Assembly (NCBI GenBank): GCA_018350325.1
Contig: JAEVLN010000020.1
Location: 1,423,866-1,487,865 of the forward strand
Reading direction: 5' to 3'
Length of the DNA: 64,000 nt
Source of the DNA: Globodera rostochiensis
Taxonomy: Eukaryota > Nematoda > Chromadorea > Rhabditida > Heteroderidae
Of this stretch, positions 50,426 to 63,026 are shown piece by piece. The notes below the pieces were generated by a model, which worked only from the letters and a program-made list of their open reading frames with translations, ran no database searches and had not been told where the DNA came from. Position numbers and translations under genes: made by a program. Position 1 is the stretch's first letter, and each line of letters starts with the position of its first letter.

Positions 50426-53400
50426 TGAGAAACTCTGCAAGAATATTCGCGAAATTGTTTTTTCGGGGCTTAATACAAATTTGTGGGAGGGGGGTAAATC
50501 GACCGGACTTAAGTACCAATCGAGAATCTCGATCGGACTCTAAAGATTTGGGACTGAGAAAAATTACTTTGATCACCGCGGGCGATTGGATCCCCCCCCC
50601 CAGGGCCATAACCCTAGATTTTAATTAAAACATCCAAAAAGCGTTTTGTGGGCCAATGACCGCCTTTATGTATCAAAATGTTTTGGAGACGAAAATTACA
50701 AAATTTTTAGCTTTTTGCCAATTTAACCAATTTTAGGCTTAATGCTTTTCAATTGAGCGAGCTGTTTGGCCTGAATAAAATAACTTCCTGTGCCCAAAAT
50801 TTGGCTGTCCATCGGATAATTTTGGCCCTGGGAAAGGGCCATAAATGCGAATAATCGTCCGCTACGCCCGCGGGGCCTAATTCCGCTCATTAATCATTCC
50901 GCCGGAGGGCCAATTGGATTGGAATTTGGCCGGGGGCGAGGAAATGGAGGAGCCCGCCGAACCAACGGCACTGACACACAGCTGAGAGTGATTATCCCCA
51001 GAGGGGAAATACGATGGATATTTACAATCGTAGGGCATTTACAGACGCATTATTTGTTGTTTGATAGGGTCAATTCTGGAATAAAAATCCGAGAATTTGG
51101 GGCAATTTGGAGATTTGCAAAGAATTGCTGGGGGGGGGCTTTATTTAAATTAATAAATAGTCTTAAAGAGTTGGCTAATCCGGTCAACCAATCTCATTAT
51201 GAAATATCTCAAAAAGCAGAAACTTTAAGCTCGCTCTTCCAAACTTTTTTCTGTTCAAAAGGGGAATTTGTTGAAATCTTTTTTAGAGGGAAGAAAGCGC
51301 CTAAGGGGCTTCTGCCGGAGGAATCATCGATCATTTTCTGCCGGGGGCGATGTTTGTTGTCTTTATGAGCCATTTGGGGGATTTTCGCTATTTACTTCTC
51401 TCGGATCGGATCTATTAATGTATTTTCGATAGAATCTGTCAAAGTGAAGGCGCCGCTTACATCAAAATAAAATTATGTCAAAAGGTAAAAGGTGGGAAAA
51501 TTACAAAAAATGAAATAAATTGTTTAAATCTTAGCATTTATACATCAAAAAGAAAAAATCGTATCTGTGCCCGAGGGTGTGTAAATCCGATAAAAATTCT
51601 AGAATCTTTTTAAACTTTTAAGCATCTGGCAACAATTTTCACGAAATCAGTTTAAAGTTTTAGCTTTTACGCTTTGTGTGCATTATTCGGTGTTGGTGAA
51701 AGGAATAAAGCCATTTTAGACTAATTGGCCTAAAGCAAAATGCCATAGGGACCAAAGTGGGCGTGTCCACCCCCCGAGGGGACGACGAAGGGCGGACGGA
51801 CACGAAATTGGGCGAATGGAAACGAAATTTGGACACAAAATGAATGAACAATGTGCAATTCGTCGGATGTGATGAGAGCAGAGAGGAGGAAGAAGAAAGG
51901 ACTACGGTGGGTAATCCCATCCCTTTTATACCCCGGAGGGGATGGAATGGAATATAATTGCGTTGTTGAGGAGGGCTTGAGTGGATGAATGAATGACTCT
52001 TTCGGAGGGGGGGCAATCTTCAAGTACCCCCGGGGGGGGGGGTGGGAGAATTTGTTCTCCTCCACCGATGTATGGATGGGGGGGCAATGAGTTGGGGGCG
52101 GACGGAGAGAATATGCAATTCCGGATTGTGCAAATGATGAGAATGATGATGGATATCGTAATTCAAATATTTGCAAGACAAAATGTCCAAACATTTTCGC
52201 TAGAGGGGCATTTGGTGGTGGCCCCGAGATTCAAGACAAGGCAATGTTTCTGGAAGCATTGGCCTTGAGATGGGCAAAAGACGTGGAGAGAGAGGGGGGA
52301 GGGGGGAGACTTTTGAATAATAAAACGTTTAAACGCGCCAAAACAAATCGCCAAAAATTGAATGGGCGGGCGGGCGGATTCGCTAATTGTGAGAGTATAA
52401 AATTGCGCGTGTTTACTCGCGGAAATATGTGAAGAGAATGCGGAGGCGGAGGCGCACATTTTGTCCAAAGACTTTGTGATGGGATCGGTTGACCTGCGCA
52501 AAAGAGTTAATGACGCTTAAAAGAGGCGGCGGACAAATTGGATAAATGGGGGGGGGGGGCAAACAAATCGTTTTTGATCGTCCAGTGAGCAACACAACGG
52601 CCATTACTACGATATGATCGAAACTTTGAACTGAATTTGGAGAGAATTTGCGCGATTTTCGGGGGGACGGATATTGGCATGGACGACAGGTGGCGGTATC
52701 GGCAGATTTGCGGCGATTTTTGGAAATCCCGAGCCCAAACAATGTGCAAATAATGAATGGGCGGATTTTGAATGGACCTTTGTCCCTTCGGGGGCCTAAA
52801 GCATATGTCCAAATCATTTCATGTACGTTCAGCATCAAAAAATTGCATTGTTCGTCCGCAAACGCATCTGTGCCGTATAATTAATTGGCATTTTGTGGCA
52901 TTTCGTCAAATTGTCCACCGATTACAATTTGACTTTGGACCAAAAAGCGAAACAACGATTTTTATCACAAAAATTGTCAAATTTGGGTAACTTTAATGGG
53001 GGGGGGGGCTTCCTAACCCCAAAATGTGCCATTGTTCGCAATGGCACACCTGTGTGCCATTCAGGAACTGTTTTCGCGCGCTTCGCTAAATTGCCCTTTT
53101 CATCGGTTGCCATTTGTCCCATTGAGGAGGCATTTTGTCCAATTCTCCCTAGGCGAGTTAATTGAAGAGACCACAACATTAACATTGTCCATCTATCCGG
53201 ACCCCAATTGGGCCCCCCCCCGCCAGCAGAAGCACTTAATAATGTTGGAAGTCACTTTATGCCCTGCCCATAATGGCTGGGCGATGGATTTTGGCACAAT
53301 AGACCCCAAAAAGCGTTGAATAATGAGAAAAAGTTCTTCCTTCCCTCGAGGGGGTCTAATTAGATGGGCCCGTCCCCTCGGGGGATGGGAATGAATAATG

Positions 53401-56400
53401 TGCAGATGTGTGGAGCTTGTCCTCAGAGCGGACGGAGGTTATGGCCAATTAATGGGCCGACAAGCACCTTCGGGTTGGACACATTCCATCGATGAAATGG
53501 GGGGACCGGAGGGGGGAAGGAGATGAATTCTTCCATCCGGTCCGATGAAAGAATGGGGGACGGACTTCCATCCGGATGAAGAATAGGGGACGGACTTCCA
53601 TCCGGATGAAGAATAGGGGACGGACTTCCATCCGGATGAAGAAATACCCAAATAAATTAGGGGAGGGGGGGGGGGGAAGATTTCATCTGTTCTCTTCGTT
53701 CGGATGATGTTGAGGAGAATTTTTGGCTTTGCGGATTGGCTGTTTTTTATTTATTTTATTTTGAACCTGTCTGATCAGAGGTGATCGCCCTAAGATTCCT
53801 TCTGATCCCCCCGTTGTGATCACTTCCCTTCCGATCCGACGAAAGATGATTTTGATCCATTTATCCCTCTCATAAGCCCCTCAACTCTTCATTATCTCCG
53901 ATCAACAAATGAATGAATCGATCTGCTCAAATTTGTCTCTGTCCCTCTCGCACTCTCTCCGATTGGCCTATTCTCTCTCTCGCCTCCCCGGTTTCGCCCT
54001 CATCTATAATATTTTTATAGCGCCCATTCTTCATCATCATTTTGTCGTGGGGATTAAGCAACTGTTAATTGGCAAAAAATGATCGGGATATGATGGATCA
54101 GCCAGCCCCTGAGGGCATTAAATATCCGACACTGATCGGAACTTTTCGATCGGGGCAACGATCCGCCCAAATTCGACCTGACAAAGTTCGTACAAATCAA
54201 TCCATCCGAAGATTGAAAGAAAGCAAAAATTGTAATTTCAAATTTCAAAATAAAAATCCAAATTGAGCTAATCCTTAAGTGGATTAAGCAACTGTTTTAA
54301 CTCGTAAAAACGATCACCCTCGAAGGGATTATCGCTGATCGCCCCCGAGGCATTAAATATCCGACTGATCGGAGTTTTTTTATGGGGCCCGATCAGTCGA
54401 ACGACAAAGTTCGTCATCCCCTCAGGGGACAGAAACAGGACAAAGATTTATTATAGTTATTGCCTGAGGGCGGGCAGCAAATGGACGAGGCAATTTCCAA
54501 GCCATTTAAAAATACGATGGTCAATATGAAATAATGTTGAATTTGAACAATACTTTAATAGGATTAAATTTAAATGTTATTTGTTTAAATTGTGGAATTT
54601 AATATTTAAAAACAATGAATTTTATTTTTTGAATAATACGGTAATTCCTTCGTCTGTCTTTGGATTAGACGCCCTCGTCAGTGGGAGAGATGGCATCATC
54701 AAATTGTGTCCCCCGTCCCCCCAGGGGAGTCGTCGAATGTTTGCGGACCCGCAAATATTCACTCGTAGTCAAATTCACCCCCCAAGGGGCGGAGCCTTCC
54801 GCCTCATTGGACGCCGCCTCGGGGGGAGGCGGGGACTGTCCCCGTAATTTCTACCCATTCCCAAAAAGGTGATTTTAAGTGTGAAATTTGCAAAAAAAAA
54901 AAATGAGAAAAGAAATTGTTTAATATACAAAATATGATTTAAAAAATAAAAGATTTAATTTTTGTATATTTGGACATTTCAGGGCATCGTCGATAGTTCC
55001 CTCACAAATGTAGTCATATAAATTAAAAACTACCAATTCACTATTTATTTTGCGCTCATTTGCCAGCAGCCCAATGATCGCGGGGATTGTTTTCCCCGTC
55101 CCCTAACCCCCGCGGGGGGCGCACCCATCGGCGGGGGTTTATGGGGGGGGGGGGGGGGGAAATGTGTTCGTTCGTCCGTCCCTTCGTCACTATTGTCTAA
55201 AGAGTATCCGTTTCAGCCCTTACTTAGGAAAACAATGCAAAACAATGGATTGATTGAAATAGGCAAATTTTCAAAGTTTTTGGTGTTAGAGAGGCAAATC
55301 TTTGTTCTTTTTGGCATATAAATATGGGCCATTTATTCCAAAATTAAAAAATTCAAATCAGAAAGTGAGCTTTCGAAATCAAATTCAGAATTTGATCAGT
55401 TGACCGGAATATCTCTCTGATGCTGGAATTGTGTGACCTTCGATCAGTTCATTTTGACCGTCAGATGAGATCATTTAGACTGCTGACAGATGAGCTATGC
55501 ATCGAACGAGTTCATCAGTTCGATGGTCAGACAGAACGAATGATCAGACAAAAATCAGTGGCCAAATCAATTCCATGTTTTCAATATCTGCGATATCGAG
55601 GCAAATTTAATTTACATTTCCAATACACAAAACAAATCCGCGCGACACAAACGCCACAATAAGCGAAGCCTCCCACCGCCGCGCGTCGGCGATGGGAGGG
55701 GGCCGGGGATAGTCCTGTCCTCACTAAACAGTCCAAACCGACTCCAATTACCATCATTTTCAAGTGGGGGGGGGGGGGCTCGGGAGGTTTTATAATTTTC
55801 GCGGTGGAATTCTTCGTGGCCGGCGTATGAGGAGGAATGAAATGCTTCATCCCATCGACAAATGGATGAGTCGGATAAACAAAAACCGTACATTCATTGG
55901 AGGTCCTAATACATATACAGTGAAAGCAATTCAATTAAACCCCCTGATCTGATGTTGATCACGGTTCATGATTGATTTATCCCCTCACTCATCAAGATCG
56001 TGCTCGGACCATATTTTTAAAGATATTCATGGATAGAGAGTATTTTATCCTTTGTTTCATATGCCTGCCAATGGACGGAAAGATCGTCTTCCCCCCCCCC
56101 CCCCCGGTGATCGGGCAGACCGAGAAGATTATTGTCTTCTTGTCCTTGTCCCACCCAAAGGATTGTGGTCTCGGCTCTCGACTTAATCAAGTGGTCGTCT
56201 CATCTGTGCCCGGTAAACAAAGGCGCATAAATATACAAAATGGTTTCGAGCCGCTAAAGGCGCTGTGCTTTTGCGGGGGGGGGGGGGGCAATTCATTCAT
56301 TTTGAGTTTTGGCCATTCGTTTGAGTGCGCTGTTCTGTCTCTGATGAGCACAGAAAGAAAGAGCGAATTGAGGGGAAAGGCACTTGAAAGCGAGAACACA

Positions 56401-57915
56401 AGAAAAATGCGAAGGAGGAGAGATTTATTTTTGTGTACATAAATTATTTCTGTGTCATTGGCCAGCCATTCACTACCGGATGGGGGGGGGGGGGGGTAAT
56501 GAAAGCCAATAAACTTTTTGTATTTAAGTCGAAATATTCACTGCCGGGGGGGGGGGGAGTCCGAATAGTCTCGGGTTGTAATTTGGGAGGGTCTCGGGCC
56601 GAATAGATTTTGGTCTCGAAATATAATTATTACATGTCTCAATTATTGTGTAAATATTTGCGCAATGAATGTGTTCATTAAACTCATCGCGATGGCGATG
56701 TTATGAGATGCCAATGCCAATGCCGAAGGGGTCGCGCGACAAAAAATAAAAATCGGCCAATTTGGTGAGGGTGAAAGGTTACGGTAGTGATGACGAAGGG
56801 ATAAAGTTATAAAATGGGGCGAGAAAGGGAGGGAGGAACAGCGGGAACTCTCCGGTCCTGTCAAATGCCATCTTTTTTAGCTCCGATGAGAGGTGTTTTT
56901 GGCATTTGGTTGGGCATTTTTTCAGAGATGCTTTTAGGTTAAATTACGAATTTATTAAAAATAAGAATTTTATGGAATTGGGCATACATCTCAGGCGTTG
57001 ATTTTAAATTTAAAACAATTTTGAAATGATCAATTCCCCACCGATTTCGGCAAAGTTTTGGAGAATTCACTTTAAAGAATTCAAATTGATGGAAAAATGA
57101 CTTATTTTGAAAATTCAAAATGATTGCTTACTTTACTTGGGGGGTCCCCGTCCGGTCCACACGTCATAGGGTTTGGGTTTTAATTTGAGGGTTCAACGAT
57201 TTTAATCAAATCAAATTGGGCGGAATGTGTGTGATCAGAAAGGATGTGAAAAATTAATTGGGGGGAATGGAATTTGGGTTTGGGGACGACGACCACTAAA
57301 ACACGGACGGAGAGAAGTTGAAGGTGGTTGGGGGGGGTATTAAAAATTCGTTGACGATGGACGTGCCGACAACGAGTAAAGCATCCTTTAAATGTATTGT
57401 AAATTGTTAAAAAATAAAATTTAAAAGCAAATTCCGTTTAGAATGTACAAACAATAAAATTTATGCCGCACATTGGCCCAACCCCCCCCCCCCCTTTTTG
57501 GGTTTGCCTGGGGTCATATTCACAATTTATTGGCGGTGTCTTTGGGGCCGGGCCACCACCGCCGCCGCAGCAGCGCGTATAAATATAAATAGGGCCAAAT
57601 AATCGCCTGCGGGCATATATTTGTGCCGAACTCTTCCGACAAGGCCCAAGAAAGGCTTATCTCCGGCAAGATGAATGCCATTAATCACCGGCACATCCAT
57701 CCCCACATTACCCGGCGGGGTCGTCGGCCTGGCGGCGGAAGGAAGTTGCCTCCCGCCCCCATCCCTTTGGGGGATTTGGAAATTTTATGGGGGGGGGGGG
57801 GGGGGGTGGTGAACCTTTTGAATAAACACAGCCAAAACTGGCGTGTTTAGCTATGACCATTTCAAATTCTCACCAAAAACAATTTTAAAATTAATTATAA
57901 TTAAATTAATTTCAG
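50426..57915. other. 7.5 kb without a convincing gene; poly-G/C and GC-palindrome rich
   Basis: I find no exon with domain support on either strand. The stretch holds many G- or C-runs of 9-19 bases (52028, 52549, 52998, 53661, 55144, 55766, 56092, 56275, 56481, 56546, 57483, 57789). It also holds many imperfect palindromes of the form CCCC-N2/3-GGGG (51771, 51935, 53343, 53375, 54418, 55106), and a 30-bp tandem repeat at 53548. It may be the long upstream regulatory region of the ARID gene. Confidence 0.6.
53548..53643. repeat. 30-bp tandem repeat, three copies plus a partial
   Basis: The unit contains GGGGACGGACTTCCATCCGG followed by ATGAAGAATA. The hairpin CCATCCGGATG lies at its centre. 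The first, partial unit is diverged. Confidence 0.9.
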
Positions 57916-58118
57916 AAATTATCACAACCCTAACGCTGCGTAATCAGCAGCAAGTGATCATTCGCCGAATGCGCGAGGAGGACATTAACGAGGCGGGCGA
58001 GATCATACGGGCATCGTATCTGGACGACTGTAAGAACATCGAACACGCGACGTCGGAGGAGCGTTGCCAAATGTTCACTGTGCCAGTGGAAAGGACTCGG
58101 CGGATGGCAACCGGCTGA
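57916..58118 (+). CDS. Coding-like exon, possibly GNAT-type (partial or broken)
   Basis: After an acceptor AATTTCAG the sequence becomes GC rich and open for about 67 codons, reading VIIRRMREEDINEAGEIIRA, SYLDDCKN and EERCQMF before TGA. The start resembles the first strand and helix of a GNAT acetyltransferase, but it is too short to be sure. No upstream exon or start codon is evident in 57.0-57.9 kb. It could be a gene fragment or one exon of a gene with distant exons. Confidence 0.35.
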
Positions 58119-58689
58119 ATGAAAGTCGAATTGATTTGTTTGTCAATTAGTTGCGTGCAATTTGTGGAACGATGAAGCTAATTTATGAGAGAGTAAAAAC
58201 AAATCATTTACAACTTCCGATTTTTGGAAATTTTGTTTTAAATATCCAAGGTGTAAAGGTGATGATGACGACGATAATTGCATTTATGTAATATTAGTCA
58301 ATATTCACAGATTTTATTTTTTTTAATTAATTTTTTTACAATTATATTCGCTTAAATTGAATGATTTTATTCATTTGTAGCAAATTTTAAAAAAATTCTC
58401 TTTTATTTTAATCCCTGCCCTTTAGAAATGATTAAATTTTCTCTTATTTTAATTCCCGATCTAATTAATTATTGGCAATGCAAATGGATAACCAACGCCG
58501 GGGGGGGGGGCGACAAGGGAAGTTAATTGAACATAAATTAAATGTTCTTAAGTAAGTATAAAAACTCGACTTTTATTACATTAAGACGACCTTCACGCGA
58601 CCAGTCCGGTAAAGACAAAGAATTTGGAAAACCCCGAGATCGAGACAGTCCGGGATTGGATTGGATTGGATTGGCATTTTCTGGACTAA

Positions 58690-58917
58690 CTAATTTTGAA
58701 AAATTTCCGTCGATGAACCGCCGTCGTCCTGATCCTCCTCGCCGTCCTCGTCCTCCTCTTCCCCAATGTACTTCCCTTGCACAAAAGCATTTTTTGCCCA
58801 TCCATTCGCTATTTTGTAAGCATTTCCCAGCCGCCCCACGTTCGCTTCCATTTCATTTTCCGATATTTTCTCAATGATCGCCGTCAAACGAATTAGAACA
58901 ACAAAAGAAAGCCGCAT
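58690..58917 (-). CDS. Coding-like exon with acidic C-terminus, unidentified
   Basis: The - strand is open and exon-like, reading RLTAIIEKISENEMEANVGR, LGNAYKIANGWAKNAFVQGK and then a Glu/Asp-rich tail before TAG at 58692-58690. Base composition is higher in GC than the flanks. I do not recognise the family and see no clear upstream exon; a chance open frame cannot be excluded. Confidence 0.3.
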   Translation of the reverse strand: MRLSFVVLIRLTAIIEKISENEMEANVGRLGNAYKIANGWAKNAFVQGKYIGEEEDEDGEEDQDDGGSSTEIFQN

Positions 58918-60003
58918 TTGGCTTAATCTTTGAAAAGATAAATCCTTTTGAACTCCAAACACTTTTAAAAGGGACGGCGCTTTCAATTTAAATGTAACTA
59001 AAAGTGGCACTTTCTTTATTAGTCGGTCGGCACTTTACAACAACGAATTGCCGAAACAATTAGCTAAATTTATTTAAAGGAAAGCATCGGTGGAAAGAAT
59101 GTTTTAAATAATATGCAATAAAATGTAAATTCATTCAATTGGCTCAAAAAATAATAAAATTATATTATTAATATTTATTAATAATAAATTCAATTGCCGC
59201 AATAATTCAACAACAAAAAATTAAATCGTTTTTCGAATCAATTTGAAGTGACGAGACAAATATTTTTTGAATGAGCGAATGAATGCAAATGTGCCCTGAG
59301 GCACTTCCGTGCCGTCATTTTCTGGGTCAACGTTTTGCCCACAACAAATTCAATCAATGAGGGCAATAAAGATTATCCATGCATCCATCCATATATCCAA
59401 TTCCCTCCTCCAATTGCATTTGGTCAGAGGACGTACATATCCGTCCTCATTTATAAGATTTGTCGGTAATAGTGAAGATGGGGTGCCTCCCATTTAAAAA
59501 AAAAAAATGCGTTTTCAGTTGATTAAAAGATTTTTCTAGGGGTATTCGAGTGTGTAGAGTCCGAATTTGACCTCCATTTCGACCAATTTTGAATCCCGGA
59601 CCCGAATTCGAACATTTTCTCGGCGGCGCCTATCGGCACCGCCACCCCCCCCCCCCCCCCCCCCCTCCCCCTACTAAAGCATATTTCGGACCCCAAAATC
59701 TTTTTTTTTGCCCTTGATGTCCTTATTTTTGAAGATTTTCGATACGACCCCTGCGCATTTGGTCGACTCGGTCAGCGGACAATTGGTCTTCAACAAAATG
59801 GCACTTTATATTTGTCACAAATCGCTTTCTGAACTCTTGCCCATCTTGCAAACTGATCCAAAGGCTTATTAAGCCTCCACAACAAGCATACAAATGCCGA
59901 AAGGAAGAATTTAAGGGGAACGAAAAAGGCAAAAAACTTTTATTTGCGATATTAACATAAAATATTTAATTCTTTTTGTTAGGAGAGACAGATAATTGGG
60001 GAC
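58918..60003. other. AT-rich spacer, no gene recognised
   Basis: Low-complexity AT stretches (59100-59230), an open - strand stretch at 59723-59932 without a known domain, a lone GC-rich repeat arm at 59619 and a C-run at 59645-59665. Confidence 0.4.
59619..59646. repeat. Solo arm of the GC-armed MITE
   Basis: GGCGGCGCCTATCGGCACCG followed by CCACCCCC is the reverse complement of the left arm of the element at 5752 (identical over GCGGTGCCGATAGGCGCCGC), including the G/C-run next to it. Confidence 0.7.
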
Positions 60004-60319
60004 ATGAAACGACGTCATTTGGCACTCGAAACTTTGTTTGCTCAATGGCAACCATTGATCTGTCCCCAAATTCAGGTCCTTCTTTCCTCAAGTTTCGCTG
60101 ATCAGATTCTTTCACAGACTTCTCAATTTAAGCTGATCGACCAATCAACGATTTCCAACTATATCAGAACAATTGACGAAGAAGGACATAAAGGGGAGAT
60201 TCCAACAACCGTCGGACCTTATGAATGATACTGCTACTAACACAGCACCATCATCTTCAACAACAGCAGCAACTTCAAAGGGAATTTGTCTCAATGAACT
60301 TTGATGATGTGAATGAAGA

Positions 60320-60962
60320 TTGCGCCAACGGCACTTTGAGCCGGACAGTGAGTTTTAATTTAAAATGGAAAAGCTCCTAGTGGCACCACCGGACCTCCAA
60401 AAAGATTTTAAGACTTAAGAAATGCATCAGAAAAGGCTGAAAATTTTGGCTCTACTTCAGTTTATGCGTCCAAACATAAAGCTTTAGCTTAACAATAGCT
60501 TCAGCTCTTTGAGAGCTTTCGAATGGCTTTAAGAATATATGCATCAGTTAAGTTTGAAGTCAGTTTTGGACGCATAAAAGTTTTGTTGGATGCATAAACT
60601 GATTGAACGCATAAACTGAAGTAGAGCCCAAAATATTTTAATTAAATTACGATCTTTTAGTGCTTAATTTAGTCAAGTGTAATTTTTAGTATACGGGGAT
60701 CATTTTTATATTCTATTTTATAAACTGCTTTTCTTGAAGGGTGTTTGATCTGAATGACCGAGAAATGCCTAAACTGGTCAAACTGGAGGCCCATGACGGG
60801 GTAGTACTCTGCTTGGAGTATTGTGTACCGTCAAGCGGTAAGCTTTAAAAAAAATCGAATCAATTTCGTCGTCCGTTGAATTAAACCCTTTCCGGGCTTC
60901 ACTTGTTGGCTTCAGGCAGCAGAGATCGGCTCATCCATCTGTTCGACGTCGATCAACATTTG
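60320..60962 (+). pseudogene. WD40 fragment A, WDR62/MAPKBP1-like
   Basis: Three exon-like pieces: CANGTLSRT (60320-60347); VFDLNDREMPKLVKLEAHDG and VVLCLEYCVPSS (about 60740-60837); and GSRDRLIHLFDVDQHL (60916-60962, bounded by TTCAG and GTACGG). Human WDR62 and MAPKBP1 have the matching run ELVKVEAHDAEVLCLEY followed by SRDRLIHVL. The pieces before and after do not continue the family. The join from the first to the second piece does not keep frame with a standard splice. I treat it as a broken or incomplete copy; intact exons outside the window cannot be ruled out. Confidence 0.55.
60341..60637. repeat. 297-bp repeat, copy 1, starting at a splice donor
   Basis: Identical by eye to 63143-63439. 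It starts CCGGACAGTGAGTTTTAATT, so that a consensus 5' splice site (ACA then GTGAGT) lies in its first ten bases. Its 3' two thirds form an inverted repeat (TTTTGGCTCTACTTCAGTTT near 60442 and the reverse complement ending at 60634). Confidence 0.9.
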
Positions 60963-61190
60963 GTACGGACAAATTGTTCGATATGTCGTGTGCAATCCTG
61001 GCACAGTCCGTGCAGTTGATCAGGCACAGAAACTGATCAACGATCTGCTGGCAATTTGTTTGGAAATGCTGTGCACTCGGACAAAATTTTTCAGGTGGAT
61101 TTAACTTTTTACACAATTGTTTAAATTTAAAATAGCGAAAATATTATTAAATTTTGCTGCCTTTATTAATTCAAAAAATTGTTTTTTCAG

Positions 61191-61479
61191 CATGGAATCG
61201 CAACGCACCATCATCCAAATTGTGCTCGTCCCGCTGATTGAGAAGGGCGCAGTGGACAAAATGTGGAGAACATCATCAAAGTGTCGCAAGAGATTGCCGC
61301 AAGCGAAATCGCATTTTCCCAGCAACAACAACATTGAACAATTGATCGATTATCAACAACCGAATCAAGGCGTACTCGTGCTGATCAAGCTGTTCAGTGC
61401 AATGGAACAGCTGCTGTTTGCCAACGCGGAACTTCAGCGACATTTTATGAACGCGACGACGAGAGCAGCTAAAAAGTGA
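61191..61479 (+). CDS. Unidentified C-terminal exon
   Basis: After TTTTTTCAG the frame is open for 95 codons to TGA 61477-61479, reading MESQRTIIQIVLVPLIEKGA, then LVLIKLFSAMEQLLFANAEL. An upstream piece (about 60995-61094) reads AVDQAQKLINDLLAICLEML and could be the preceding exon. The amphipathic, Leu-rich pattern looks like an all-helical protein. I do not recognise the family, and the link to WD40 fragment A is unclear. Confidence 0.4.
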
Positions 61480-61656
61480 TTGGCGGAAAGGACGAGGAGA
61501 ATAACAACAAATGATTTGGTCTCAAATATTGGCGAGTGTTAGGGAAAAGATAAGAGACGAACACTGACATAATATATTGCACAACACAGGGCACCAAAAA
61601 CAGAGCTTTTCTGAATAAGAAAATGTTGGAAATTGACCATTTTAAGAAAATATAAT

Positions 61657-62586
61657 AATATTTGGAAATTATGGTTCATAGGGCCCAGACTCAAAATCCC
61701 TCAAAACCACTTTTATAGGTTTTCTTAGGTGCTGAAACCGATAGAACAATCAAATTTTTTAGTCGCTCCGCCTTTAAACCGGTTTTTGAACCGTTTAAAA
61801 ATTGCCAAAAATGGAGCATTTTGACCTGAATTTTGTGTCTTCTTGTCGGCTAATTTCAAAAAATTTAGTATCATCCGTCGGCTCTCGACGAGATAAATCG
61901 ATCGAGATGTGACGGGATACGATCAGACGCCATTTGGATACCGGCTGGCTGAGTCCCAGTGTAAAAGGGGCATTTCAGTACCATTAAGAAACAAACAGCC
62001 GAATGGGCGCATGGGGAAGCCAAAAGGTGGGTATACACACCTTTGACTTCCCCTTAATTCCCTACACTTACCGGGGTACCGAATGGTACCTAATGGGCGC
62101 ATGGGGAAGTCAAAAGGTGGGTGTGTGAAAAGCTATTTTCATCAACGGCTAAGTTAATCGGTTAATATTAGGCGCCTACTATTAATAGTTTATCTTAGCC
62201 GTTTTGATAGAAATAGCTTTTCACATACACACCTTTTGACTGCTCCTTTTTTACGTTTGGTACTGAAATGTCCCTTTTACACTGGGACTCATTCGACCGG
62301 TATGCAAATGGCGTCTGATCGTATCCCATCACATCTCGATTGATTTATCTCGTCGAGAGCTGTCGAATTATACTAAATTTGTTGAAATTGATCCATAGAA
62401 AGATACAAAATTTTGGCCAAAAATCTCCATTTTTGGCAATATTTAAACCGTTCAAAACCCGGTTTAAAGCCGAGCAACAAAATTCTTTTTTTGCTTGTTC
62501 TATCGGTTTCAGCACCTAAGAAACCCTATAAAAGTGGTTTTGAGGGATTTTGAGTCTGGGCCCTATGATCCATAATTTCCAAATAT
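61657..62586. mobile_element. 930-bp giant palindrome (foldback/MITE)
   Basis: The left end ATATTTGGAAATTATGG is the exact inverse of the right end CCATAATTTCCAAATAT. The match continues through GGGCCCAGACTCAAAATCCC for about 340 bp per arm. The centre also folds (AAAAGGTGGGTGTGTGAAAA against its inverse near 62221-62240), so nearly the whole unit is one nested hairpin. There is no coding sequence. Small differences between the arms show it is not freshly made. Confidence 0.85.
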
Positions 62587-62689
62587 TTAATGTCTTTGGG
62601 AGCCCTGCCTTTTATTGTAATATGCATGGCACAATTATTTTTTAGCCTCATATTTGCTTATTTTGTTTGTATCAAATACAAAGAAACTG

Positions 62690-62935
62690 ATCAAAAAAAA
62701 TCGATCAATAAAAAAAATAAAAAATAAACCGATTAATAAAAAAAGATAAAAAAACCAATCAATAAAAAAGATAAAAAAAATCGATCAATACAAAAAAGAT
62801 TTAAAAAAACCGATTAAAAAAAACCGATCAATACAAAAAAGATAAAAAAAAATCGATTAAAAAAAACCGATCAATACAAAAAAAGATTTAAAAAAATCGA
62901 TCAATACAAAAAGATTAGAAGAAAAAAAACTATTC
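62690..62935. repeat. A-rich degenerate repeat
   Basis: Irregular copies of AAAAAATCGATCAATACAAA and ACCGATTAATAAAAAA. No function is suggested. Confidence 0.85.
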
Positions 62936-63026
62936 ACTCACGCACGTTGTTTTTCTCTCATGTGTTCGACATTGAGGTGGGTGGCCTTTTTTGCGTTTTT
63001 GATTTAAATTTATGAAAAATTTTCAG

